NCBI RefSeq assembly: GCF_002563775.1
Contig: NZ_PDJO01000001.1
Span: 2,413,501-2,477,500 of the forward strand
Reading direction: 5' to 3'
DNA length: 64,000 bases
From: Thioclava sp. ES.031
Lineage (GTDB): Bacteria; Pseudomonadota; Alphaproteobacteria; Rhodobacterales; Rhodobacteraceae
The notes beneath the pieces were generated by a model, which worked only from the letters and a program-made list of their open reading frames with translations, searched no databases and had not been told where the DNA came from. Position numbers and translations under genes: made by a program. Below, one piece after another: positions 17,802-25,631 of this stretch. The stretch's first letter is position 1; every line of letters starts with the position of its first letter.

Positions 17802-18290
17802 AGCTCCGGACCTACGCCGCCAGCCTCAAGTCCGAAAGACGGTCCTCCCCGGAGCCTTACCCTGAAGGGTGAAGAAACAGCGGCCGAGCTGGCGAACCGG
17901 TTCGGGGTGCATCCGACGATGATCCATCAATGGAGTTGGGAGGATCAGAAAACGATCCAGTGAACCGTTTCTCCGACCAACGCCCTGCTCGCAGGCGCGT
18001 CCGGCGTGTTCGAGCGCAGGGGCCGAAAGAAACCCGAGATCGACGAGGAGCAGGTGAAGGAGCCCCACGCCAAGATCGGGGAGCTGGCGGTGGCCAACTC
18101 TTTTTTGGAACGAAAGCTGAAGCCCTCGGCGGCAAGCTACCGGCGCTGGTCTATTGGCAACGAAATGATATCAACCAACCCGGTCAGCAGGTGCAACGAG
18201 TAGCTTAATTTACGTCGGGTCCTGCCCAAGAGATCGGGAGTAACTCATACATCAAGTTGCAGCGCTTCTCGTTTGACCAGCGCGCGAGTG

Positions 18291-21197
18291 TCATGCGCCC
18301 ATTTGCAGCTTGGCTTTTCCATCGCAGTCTGGGAAGCGGACACAACTGAGGAATGCTCCATATCGGCCGCGCCGTTCGACTAACCATCCTGCTTCGCAAC
18401 TGGGGCAGGCCCGCTGGCTCTCGCCGCAATCAGCGCAAACCAGATCTCCACTGGTCCGGGAACGGACCGGAAGGCCGACACCGCAGGCCGGGCAAGCTGG
18501 CATGCGACTGCCGCACAACTTCACATGCTCGCAGCGATACCAGTCGCGACCGTCCTTGCCTGCCATGTGAAGCAGACGCCCGCCGCAAACCGGACAGGTG
18601 TGGGCGTGCTTCTGGGCCTCCAAGGGCACAGTCACGCCGAACTCCGGCTCTTTCACCAGCTCTTCGACGAAGACGGAGGGTCGCGCCTCCGATGCAAGGA
18701 TGGTCACGGTCCGACGGGCCCGGGTCACGGCGACATACATGACGCGCCGTTCTTCGGCGTTCGGATATGGCTCGGCCTCGGGCGATACCAGGCTGAGCAG
18801 GGGGTCGTCGACGATCATCGACGGGAAGCCCATCCTGGCGTTGTCGACGCCAAGGAGGATCACGTGATCAGCCTCGAGGCCCTTTGATGCATGGATGGTC
18901 TTGAAGGTGATCGTCGCCCCGGGGTTCTGACGCTGGAGCCGCGCCACATCAGGCCGCAGGAAACGATAACGCCCGAGGATGAGGATGGACGGCTTCCCAC
19001 CACCCTTTCCTTCTGTGGCGGCGAGAGCTGCCACCGCGTCGTTCAAGGCCGTCTCCCCGGTGTCGCGGCGCGTCCAGGCGATCCTGATCGACTGCTCGTC
19101 CGTCTCGCCTGCCGGGATCACCGTCTTGGTGATCTGCGCGGGGTTGCGAAGAACGAAACGGCGAGCCGCCAGGGCAATCTTGTCGACAGATCGGAAGGTT
19201 CGACCAAGATCGACGGTACGATGGACCCCGGTGGCTCCTGCATAGGTGCCGCCGAATTCCGCGCCGAAGTTGCGCATGATGTGGATGTCCGACCCGGCAA
19301 AGCGGTAGATCGACTGCCAGTCGTCGCCGACGGCAAATACCTTGACATCGGAGTGCTGTCGCTTGAGCGCTTGGATCAGCTTCGCTCGCCCGGTCGAGAT
19401 ATCCTGAAACTCATCGACGAGAATATGCTTGAATGGGCTTTGATAGTGCCCGCTCTCGACAAGAGCGGTGGCGCGGTTCACCATGTCCTCGAAGTCGATC
19501 CGATCGCCCAAGCGAGATTGATATTCCCGGAAGACGGCGCCAAAGATCTTCAGGAATGCCTCCGCACGCTTGCCCATCTTGAGCGTCTGCGCCTTGTCTG
19601 AGCAGTCCTCGACCCGATAGCCTCCGTTCTTGAAGTGCCGCAGGAAGGTGCCCATGAGCGAGGTGAAGCTGTCTACCACCCCGACCTCGGCGACACGATC
19701 ATAGATCTCGATATCAGGGACCGGACGCAGCGTGACGTGGGGCTCGAGTTTCTCGGCGAGCGCGTCGAGCAACCGACCTTCTTCACGCTCCCAGCTGTAG
19801 GTCTCGACCAGAATCGTCTCGTGCTCGGCATGGACTTGCCGCTTCCAATCCATGCCCTCAAGGTATTCATCGCGGTCGACATAGGGCGCCGTGGTCAACT
19901 CCTCCTTACCATCCCTGTCGCGTTTCTTGCGCACGCCGAAATGCTCGATGTAGACGCCGCTTTCTGTCAGCCGGAAATCTGGCGTGTAGACGCGACGCCC
20001 GGTCTTCTGGAGCTTGTGCTCGTAGCTCGGCTCATATTCGTAGGCGATGCCGTTCCGGAACAGCCAGTTGGCGATCAGCAGCTCTTCGAAGCTGTTCACC
20101 GTCTCCCCTTGCAGCGTCCGCAGGTTGCGACTTTCGACCTGCGCATACCATTCGTGCTTGGTCTTGAAGTCCCACTCTGTCGGGAAGTCGTCGAAAAAAC
20201 CGGCGAACCATCCGATCACGGTCTGCGCGATGTCACTGGCGGTCGCCACGATGTGCCGAAGGATCTCCTTCATAAGGGATAGGAAGGCCTTGTCGTCCGT
20301 CGCGGTCGGCGCCAAGGGGGGCTTCTCCCCTTCCACGTCACCGATGATCTCGTAGGCCAATGCGTGGAAGGTGCGCGCCGCCACGGGGACCCCGCACCGC
20401 GCCTCGATGCGCTCGGACATCTCGGTTGCAGCATCTTTGGCGAAGGCCAGGAGCAGGAGCTCGCTTGGCTTCCGTATCTCCGTCTTCACCAGGTATGCGG
20501 CCTTGGCCGTGATAACGCTGGTCTTGCCGGACCCGGCGCCGGCCAGAACCAACGTTGCGTCCTCGTCGACGACCACCGACAGGCGCTGCTCCGGTGTCAG
20601 CGGCATGGATTCGACCGTGTCGAAGGAGTCTTTCCACCGAAGCAGCTGAGCTTCCACGAACGTCTCGATAGCCGCGTCCCGGACTGTGTTCGGATCGGCA
20701 GCGAAGGCCACGATCGGGGCGATCCGGGACATCACCTCGTTGCCAACGGCCTCGGCGTTCAGCTTGGAAAGCACGCGGCAGTTCAGATCGGCTGCGTCGC
20801 GCGCCAGCGGCGCTACATGGCATGCGGCAGGATAGACATTCGGCACCTTGAACTCATCGAGCGCATGCAGGATGCGTCGGACCGCGGCGTCCTCCTTCTC
20901 CAGCTCCGCCCGATTGAAATCCGTCCAGGCGGTGGCAGCCGCATCCGCGAATTTCTCGGCCGCAGGCGTATTCACCGCTGGCAAGGTTAGGTTTCGGCCG
21001 TCCCCAAGATCGAGCGAAAGCGACCACGATAGAAACCCCTTCCTCACCGATGGACGGGTCGATATTTCTCCAAACCCTATCCAGGGTGAACCAGCCCCGC
21101 GGGCCTCGATACCCTTGTCTTGGAGGCTCAGGGACCTCGGGTGTCGGCCAAGAGGGTCACTCAGGAACGCGAGGAAGGATTTCGAGGCGAGATTCAT
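18291..21197 (-). CDS. UvrD/HelD-like superfamily 1 helicase with nuclease-like insert and zinc-ribbon tail
   Basis: It is about 968 residues from ATG 21197; ATG 21281 in frame would add 28 residues not resembling the family. The N-terminal part (FLSWSLSLDL) is like helicase IV. Helicase motifs: Q-motif LTPEQRLSVVV, Walker A LVLAGAGSGKTS, motif II HILVDEFQDIS, motif III VGDDWQSIYRFAGSD, and late motifs TIHASKGLEADHVILLG and VMYVAVTRARRTV. An insert near residues 380-500 (FEELLIANWLFRNG, YTPDFRL, YIEHFGV) looks like a PD-(D/E)xK nuclease fold. The C-terminus has several Cys pairs including a topoisomerase-type zinc ribbon. It is divergent from the kinase operon. A DNA-repair or anti-phage role is inferred. 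Confidence 0.82.
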   Translation of the reverse strand: MNLASKSFLAFLSDPLGRHPRSLSLQDKGIEARGAGSPWIGFGEISTRPSVRKGFLSWSLSLDLGDGRNLTLPAVNTPAAEKFADAAATAWTDFNRAELEKEDAAVRRILHALDEFKVPNVYPAACHVAPLARDAADLNCRVLSKLNAEAVGNEVMSRIAPIVAFAADPNTVRDAAIETFVEAQLLRWKDSFDTVESMPLTPEQRLSVVVDEDATLVLAGAGSGKTSVITAKAAYLVKTEIRKPSELLLLAFAKDAATEMSERIEARCGVPVAARTFHALAYEIIGDVEGEKPPLAPTATDDKAFLSLMKEILRHIVATASDIAQTVIGWFAGFFDDFPTEWDFKTKHEWYAQVESRNLRTLQGETVNSFEELLIANWLFRNGIAYEYEPSYEHKLQKTGRRVYTPDFRLTESGVYIEHFGVRKKRDRDGKEELTTAPYVDRDEYLEGMDWKRQVHAEHETILVETYSWEREEGRLLDALAEKLEPHVTLRPVPDIEIYDRVAEVGVVDSFTSLMGTFLRHFKNGGYRVEDCSDKAQTLKMGKRAEAFLKIFGAVFREYQSRLGDRIDFEDMVNRATALVESGHYQSPFKHILVDEFQDISTGRAKLIQALKRQHSDVKVFAVGDDWQSIYRFAGSDIHIMRNFGAEFGGTYAGATGVHRTVDLGRTFRSVDKIALAARRFVLRNPAQITKTVIPAGETDEQSIRIAWTRRDTGETALNDAVAALAATEGKGGGKPSILILGRYRFLRPDVARLQRQNPGATITFKTIHASKGLEADHVILLGVDNARMGFPSMIVDDPLLSLVSPEAEPYPNAEERRVMYVAVTRARRTVTILASEARPSVFVEELVKEPEFGVTVPLEAQKHAHTCPVCGGRLLHMAGKDGRDWYRCEHVKLCGSRMPACPACGVGLPVRSRTSGDLVCADCGESQRACPSCEAGWLVERRGRYGAFLSCVRFPDCDGKAKLQMGA

Positions 21198-21661
21198 GTA
21201 CACGACATAGCTAATCTTTCTCGAAGTGTAGCAGATAAAAGGCAGCGGGGAACTCTGTAGGACACATTTCAGGCGTTCCATTCATATCGGTTCTCTCTGC
21301 CGAATGTTGAAAGTTCCGGCTCAACAAGGGCCTCGAGTTCAGGCGTCAGCGACACAGCCAAAGTCTGTCTGGCGAATGTCTTGAGTGGGGGAACTGCACC
21401 GCAGCGGTCCGCGCTTCGGCTAATGACAGAAAAAGGCCATTCACTGCGCTGGAGCAGGAAGGGCGGCGTCCGGACTTTCGCCGCCTCAGCGAGATGGATC
21501 GCGCGTTCCACGGAAAGATGGCATTCGTCAGGGCCCCCTCTTCGCGTCATATTCCCACCGCATTTTGGATAGTGGCTTCAATTGAAAGTTCACGTTGATA
21601 TATTGACGAGACTGCGCTAAGTTCTCCAAATGTTCTGAGATCGGCGCAATTGGAGAGCACT
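21198..21661. other. Divergent intergenic region between helicase and kinase operon
   Basis: The left part (21380-21560) resembles non-coding spacer with no gene I can support. The right part (21560-21661) is AT-rich and should hold the promoter of the three-gene operon starting at 21662. I saw no clear operator. Confidence 0.4.
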
Positions 21662-22117
21662 TTGAACACGATAGGTTTTCGGGCCACCCCTAAGACAGTA
21701 TTTTACTCTATATACGATTCTGCCAACGAGGTCATATTAAACAGCGATCAGATCGTAATTCCAATCGCGTTCGAAACTCCGGACGCTCTAAAATACGTTC
21801 GCAGCAACATCCTCGATATTCTAAGAGAATACTCCGTGGAACAAGCTGGAGTTAGAACAACCGAGCCAAATTCGCAGCGCAAGAACATTGAACGAATTCA
21901 AATTGAAGGTGTGATTATCGAAGCTTTCGCAAGCAGTTCGATGAAGCGCTTCTACTTCGGCCAGATCTCTTCGATGGCGGCCAGACTGGGCATTCAAAGG
22001 GAGGAAATCAAACCTCACATCGATGGAGACACCGACCCTGGCATTCCGGGCTGGGCGGATCTACCTAAGGAAGAACGCGAGGCTATTCTTTGTGCAATGG
22101 GGGCAGAAAATGCTTAA
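21662..22117 (+). CDS. Hypothetical protein, possibly RNase H-like fold; first gene of the kinase operon
   Basis: It is 151 residues from TTG 21662 (GGAG 6 nt upstream; an in-frame TTG at 21650 is less likely). The pattern GFRATPKTVFYSIYD ... VRSNILDILREYSVEQAGVRTTEP ... ERIQIEGVIIEAFASS reminds me of DUF3010 or RuvC-like RNase H-fold proteins: beta hairpin, helix, a strand with Arg-x-x-Glu-Pro, then a long helix. However, the first strand has no Asp, so catalysis is doubtful. This is a pattern impression only. It overlaps the kinase gene by 8 nt. Confidence 0.55.
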   Translation: MNTIGFRATPKTVFYSIYDSANEVILNSDQIVIPIAFETPDALKYVRSNILDILREYSVEQAGVRTTEPNSQRKNIERIQIEGVIIEAFASSSMKRFYFGQISSMAARLGIQREEIKPHIDGDTDPGIPGWADLPKEEREAILCAMGAENA

Positions 22118-23138
22118 ACCGCACAACGTCGCCGACGTCGAATTTCGCCTTATACGAGAGATTGGTCACGAAGGTCGGAACTCTACAGCGTACATCGTCC
22201 ACGACTTGCAGCTTGATGCGGAGATCGTGATGAAGAGAATAGACAAGGTGAATCTTAATTCTTCTGACGAGTATTTCGCGGAGGCAAGAGCATTATACTC
22301 CACCGCGCATCAGAATGTGGTGCCTGTTCTCTATGCATGTGCCGATGATGATCATGTATTTATCGCTCTACCCTACTATGAGAATGGTTCCCTCAAGCCC
22401 GTAATCTCCGCCCGGAACTTAACTGTGCGTGAAATCGTGAAGATATCGTGTCAGTTGATTTCCGGCCTACACAACATTCACTCAAAAAATTTGGTTCATT
22501 TCGATATAAAGCCAGATAACGTCCTGCTTTCAGGACGAGGCGAGCCGCTGCTCTCCGATTTCGGATTGGCCAAACAAATGTATCTCGGTGAGGCGTGGCA
22601 GACGCGGTTCTATACACCCATCGTTGCGCCGGAGGTGTTAACCGGACCTCCCTACGACCTTCGATACGATATCTATCAACTTGGTTTGCTCATGTATCGC
22701 ATGTGTTGCGGCGAGGGCAACTTCCGTGCTCAGTTCGATGCAGCTCACAGTAGCAGGGAAGCATTCGCTACGGCCCTGCAGAACGGAACCTTCCCAGATC
22801 GGAACGCCTTTCCTGAACACATACCGGATAGACTGCGGCGTGCGGTGGTACGATGTTTGGAGCCCGATCCGGAGGATCGTTATGACTCTGCGCTCGCAGT
22901 CGCGAACGATTTGGGAAAGGTGGATCAATGCCTGGATTGGTCCTACGAACACAATGGTGCAAGGAAGGTTTGGAGCCTATCGAAAGACGGTTCAGTGAAG
23001 CGGTTCGAAGTTGACGCTGACGGTTCCACTGTCTTCACCACTACCAACAGAAACGGGCGATCTCGCCGGAAGAATGCGCACTGTCAAAATAGAATGACTA
23101 AGACCGCTATACGCCGTGTTCTCAGGGTTGAGCAATGA
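22110..23138 (+). CDS. Serine/threonine protein kinase
   Basis: It is 342 residues from ATG 22110, inside the end of the previous gene. A Hanks-type kinase domain fills residues ~10-285: degenerate glycine loop EIGHEGRNSTAYIV, Lys42 (VMKRI), catalytic loop HFDIKPDN (Asp132; Phe replaces the Arg of HRD), DFG at 150-152, and APE as VAPEV. The last ~55 residues (WSLSKDGSVKRFEVDADGSTVFTTTNRNG) are a basic tail of unknown type. There is no transmembrane span, so it is cytoplasmic. The compact operon with a possible nucleic-acid-binding partner and a tiny third gene suggests a phage-response or toxin-like role, which is inference. Confidence 0.85.
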   Translation: MLKPHNVADVEFRLIREIGHEGRNSTAYIVHDLQLDAEIVMKRIDKVNLNSSDEYFAEARALYSTAHQNVVPVLYACADDDHVFIALPYYENGSLKPVISARNLTVREIVKISCQLISGLHNIHSKNLVHFDIKPDNVLLSGRGEPLLSDFGLAKQMYLGEAWQTRFYTPIVAPEVLTGPPYDLRYDIYQLGLLMYRMCCGEGNFRAQFDAAHSSREAFATALQNGTFPDRNAFPEHIPDRLRRAVVRCLEPDPEDRYDSALAVANDLGKVDQCLDWSYEHNGARKVWSLSKDGSVKRFEVDADGSTVFTTTNRNGRSRRKNAHCQNRMTKTAIRRVLRVEQ

Positions 23139-23311
23139 AACACGTTAGGAACGACCCACAGTTATATCAAAAGCGGGAGGTAAAGGCCCCCCAGAGGATG
23201 CCGCGTGGCAAGTTGCAATTGCAGGCCGCCCGCGACAAGTTTGTTTCCGCTCAGATGGACTCCGACCGCTACATTGTAATTGTCGCCGATAGCCAGGATG
23301 ATGCGCACTGA
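23135..23311 (+). CDS. Small basic protein, 58 aa, third gene of the kinase operon
   Basis: The ATG overlaps the kinase stop (ATGA), a strong sign of translational coupling and of a real gene despite its size. The protein begins MKHVRNDPQLYQKREVKAPQ, is rich in Lys/Arg/Gln in the first half and ends YIVIVADSQDDAH. No family recognised. It could be a kinase substrate, inhibitor or antitoxin. Confidence 0.6.
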   Translation: MKHVRNDPQLYQKREVKAPQRMPRGKLQLQAARDKFVSAQMDSDRYIVIVADSQDDAH

Positions 23312-23972
23312 ACGCCAGAGTCTTCGTGTGACAGCCCCCTGCGAATTTCGATTGACCCGTAAGAGGGACTTCTCGGTTCGGAGCTGGACACGCCTACGAC
23401 GTTTATCCTCTACCGGCTCAGGCCCTTCAGGTTATACGTGGTAGCGGAGGCCGCTCTTGAGATTTGAACTATTCAACACGACGGCGCCGCTCCTTGTGTG
23501 ACAGAGTTCCGCCTACCCCTCGTACGCATGCGCCGTCGCAAAGCCTTGCCACGAATGGCAAAAGCTTGAGTCGTGACCTTAGAAACCGGCAGGGCAGCAT
23601 TCCCGCGGCGAAAGTCCGCTTGGGCGCGCCGAGTACAGCATGAAAGTCGGCCTGAACGGCAGCACCGAGCCGATAACGTCAAACTCACGGGCGCAACAAG
23701 GTCGCGGCGTCCGCATCGCGCTTGGCGAACGGCCGGAATTGACGCGAATTCGGAAGCTTGAGCCTGGGGCTATGGTGCGACCGGATTGTTTGCGAACGCG
23801 CCCTGATCCGGTACGCGCCGAAACGCCGAAATGCGCAGGTAGCGAGCATCAAGACGGCAGAGGCGAACGGTTTCCAGCTGAAAGGAACCGGTTTGCTCAA
23901 GTGACCTGGAAGGGTTCACTCGTCCGGCCGGGCGACCTAAGCGGAAATCGCCAGTTTCAAATAACCCAATTT
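23312..23972. other. Intergenic 661 bp, probably decayed DNA
   Basis: No supported gene. The right end (23951-23990) resembles the IS3 leader at 14617-14656, suggesting an IS relic abutting the 3' end of the recombinase gene. Confidence 0.4.
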
Positions 23973-25631
23973 TCACTGGGCAGAGCATAACGGCGGGAAG
24001 TGTTCTTCGATTAAATCATTCGAGAACCCAGAGAGCAGCAGTCCGTTAGTTTCGAGCAGCAGCGCGTCATGCATCGCCTTTCCTTGGTAAAACTTTGCAG
24101 TCCTCTGGTCTCGCTGTGCGCACAGTGAAAGTGCCATCTCTACACCTTCTCGGCCCATGCGTCCGAGTTCCGTGTGAACGATGCTGCGGGCGATGTGTGG
24201 GCCACATTTGAGGTGACGTTTCCAGAGGTTCGCGACGCGCTTATCCGACATATGCCGACCATTTGCGTGTGCGAAGAGTGACCGTCTCGACTTAATAGCC
24301 TCCACTCGCTTCTCCCCAAGAAATGCCTCGTCACATCCACGCAACAAAAGGGCGTCGAGAAATGGCGTAACGAAGTCAGAGATTTCCCCATGGAATTCCG
24401 ATCCGGTCTTGCTGGTCCGGACGTCAATTCGATACCGCCCTCCGGTGTGGGTCACATGAACGCCCCAGAGCAGGTTTGTGTCCCGAACACGAAGCGGGAT
24501 TAGCGAAAAAAGCGCCAGCGTTGCTGCCGCGTTCAATTTCGCCATGCGGAGCTCGAGTGATTGTTCGAATCTCGAAGCGGCGAGCAAATCTGTTGCGCGC
24601 CCAAGGACTTTGCCTACCGAGCCTACCTGTTCCAGCTTCTTAAACTTCTTGGGAATGTCCGACTGCTTCTTGCAGAAGAAATCTCGCTCAATGTTACGCA
24701 AGTCCGCCATGACTGTTTCATCCAAACCAAGCAACTTCGCAAACCTTCTGAGGGCAGAAATGTTGATCTCGATCGTCGCGTTTCTTGCTCCGCGCTGCTT
24801 GAGTTCTTCCACAAGCGCCAGTGTAGTTTCCCTATTTATCTCGCACGGCAATCCGATATCCTGGCAACAGAAACACAACGTTCGGAGCGCTACCTCCACA
24901 GTAGGAAGAAAACCCGTCGAAAGTGGTGAGCCTTCACCGCCGCCCGCCTCGACGTCATTGAGAAGAGACTGCCATTCTGTCGGCAAGGCATCCCTGGTCA
25001 CCGACTTCTTGAGCGGCCACGAGGAACGGTTCCTTTTTCCTGACCCAAACCTTTTTGCTCGTATGGCCGAAATCGCCAGGTCGAGTTCTTCCGCCACCCA
25101 CGGGATTTTGGGTATCTCGAGTTTACCGAACGTCGTCTTTAGTGCGGTCAGCGGGGCTTCCGAAGCCCACTTTCCGGCAAACTCGATGTAGTCCTGCGAT
25201 TTGGGCAAACGGATATCGCGTTCGTGAAGAAACCGTAGCCACTCATCAAGGCGGTTGACCTCATGGATGTGGAGCTTGTCCATCCTGTTCTGCGGCAGGA
25301 ACGGTAGCCACCACTCGGCTTGCAGGATGTCGCTTCTCATTCGAACGCCATCGACGCGTCGCCTGTGGTCGACCACGGCCGCGTGTAATTCCCCTCGCAC
25401 AAATTCCCAATCTGGCAACACGCGGAGAAGAGATTTTTGAAGGTCAGCCAGGACGCCGCGGGTTGCTACATCCTCAGCGAAATCCAAGAAGACGAAGCGA
25501 TCAACATGCGGGAGGTCGCGATCCTTCAACCAGCGCTGAAAGCGCTGGATACGAAGGTGGTGCTTGCTATTCAGGCCGCCTTCCGGTTCGATCCTGAGGA
25601 GATCGAACGACGCGATCGGATCATGCTGCAT
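23973..25631 (-). CDS. Tyrosine recombinase-like protein (second of a pair)
   Basis: It is 552 residues; ATG 25631 has AAGGAG 8 nt upstream and lies inside the end of the upstream recombinase gene (11-nt overlap). Weak but complete tyrosine-recombinase features: first Arg in IPLRVRDTNLLW (~390), box II GPHIARSIVHTELG (~480), and nucleophile candidate Tyr in TAKFYQGKA (~515). The long N-terminal half is unlike simple phage integrases. Paired large recombinases with a small partner recall Tn554-like TnpA/B/C sets, but family assignment is tentative. Confidence 0.7.
   Translation of the reverse strand: MQHDPIASFDLLRIEPEGGLNSKHHLRIQRFQRWLKDRDLPHVDRFVFLDFAEDVATRGVLADLQKSLLRVLPDWEFVRGELHAAVVDHRRRVDGVRMRSDILQAEWWLPFLPQNRMDKLHIHEVNRLDEWLRFLHERDIRLPKSQDYIEFAGKWASEAPLTALKTTFGKLEIPKIPWVAEELDLAISAIRAKRFGSGKRNRSSWPLKKSVTRDALPTEWQSLLNDVEAGGGEGSPLSTGFLPTVEVALRTLCFCCQDIGLPCEINRETTLALVEELKQRGARNATIEINISALRRFAKLLGLDETVMADLRNIERDFFCKKQSDIPKKFKKLEQVGSVGKVLGRATDLLAASRFEQSLELRMAKLNAAATLALFSLIPLRVRDTNLLWGVHVTHTGGRYRIDVRTSKTGSEFHGEISDFVTPFLDALLLRGCDEAFLGEKRVEAIKSRRSLFAHANGRHMSDKRVANLWKRHLKCGPHIARSIVHTELGRMGREGVEMALSLCAQRDQRTAKFYQGKAMHDALLLETNGLLLSGFSNDLIEEHFPPLCSAQ

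Larger units (their letters stand above)
14707..17860 (-). mobile_element. IS66-family element with passenger gene and 8-bp target duplication
   Basis: The element is 3154 bp. The left end begins GTAACCATCCGGCGTGGACC and the right end, read inward, GTAAGGCTCCGGGGAGGACC: imperfect terminal inverted repeats starting with the GTAA typical of IS66. The 8 bp CCTGAAGG occur on both sides (14699-14706 and 17861-17868), the expected IS66 target duplication. It carries tnpA, tnpB, tnpC and a pRiA4b ORF-3-like passenger, all on minus, each overlapping or close to the next. All frames are intact, so the copy may be active. Confidence 0.93.
14648..18137 (+). pseudogene. IS3-family orfA split by the IS66 insertion
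   Basis: The left part (14648-14706) encodes HKQHAPEFKAKVALEALKG. The right part, resuming after the IS66 and its target duplication, encodes EETAAELANRFGVHPTMIHQW and later ALLAGASGVFERRGRKKPEIDEEQ and KIGELAVANSFLERKLKP. Together they are a standard IS3 OrfA. Besides the IS66 it has an in-frame TGA (17961-17963), and no orfB follows, so it was probably already decayed. The upstream leader (14617-14656) resembles 23951-23990 (about 32 of 40 positions). Confidence 0.75.
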
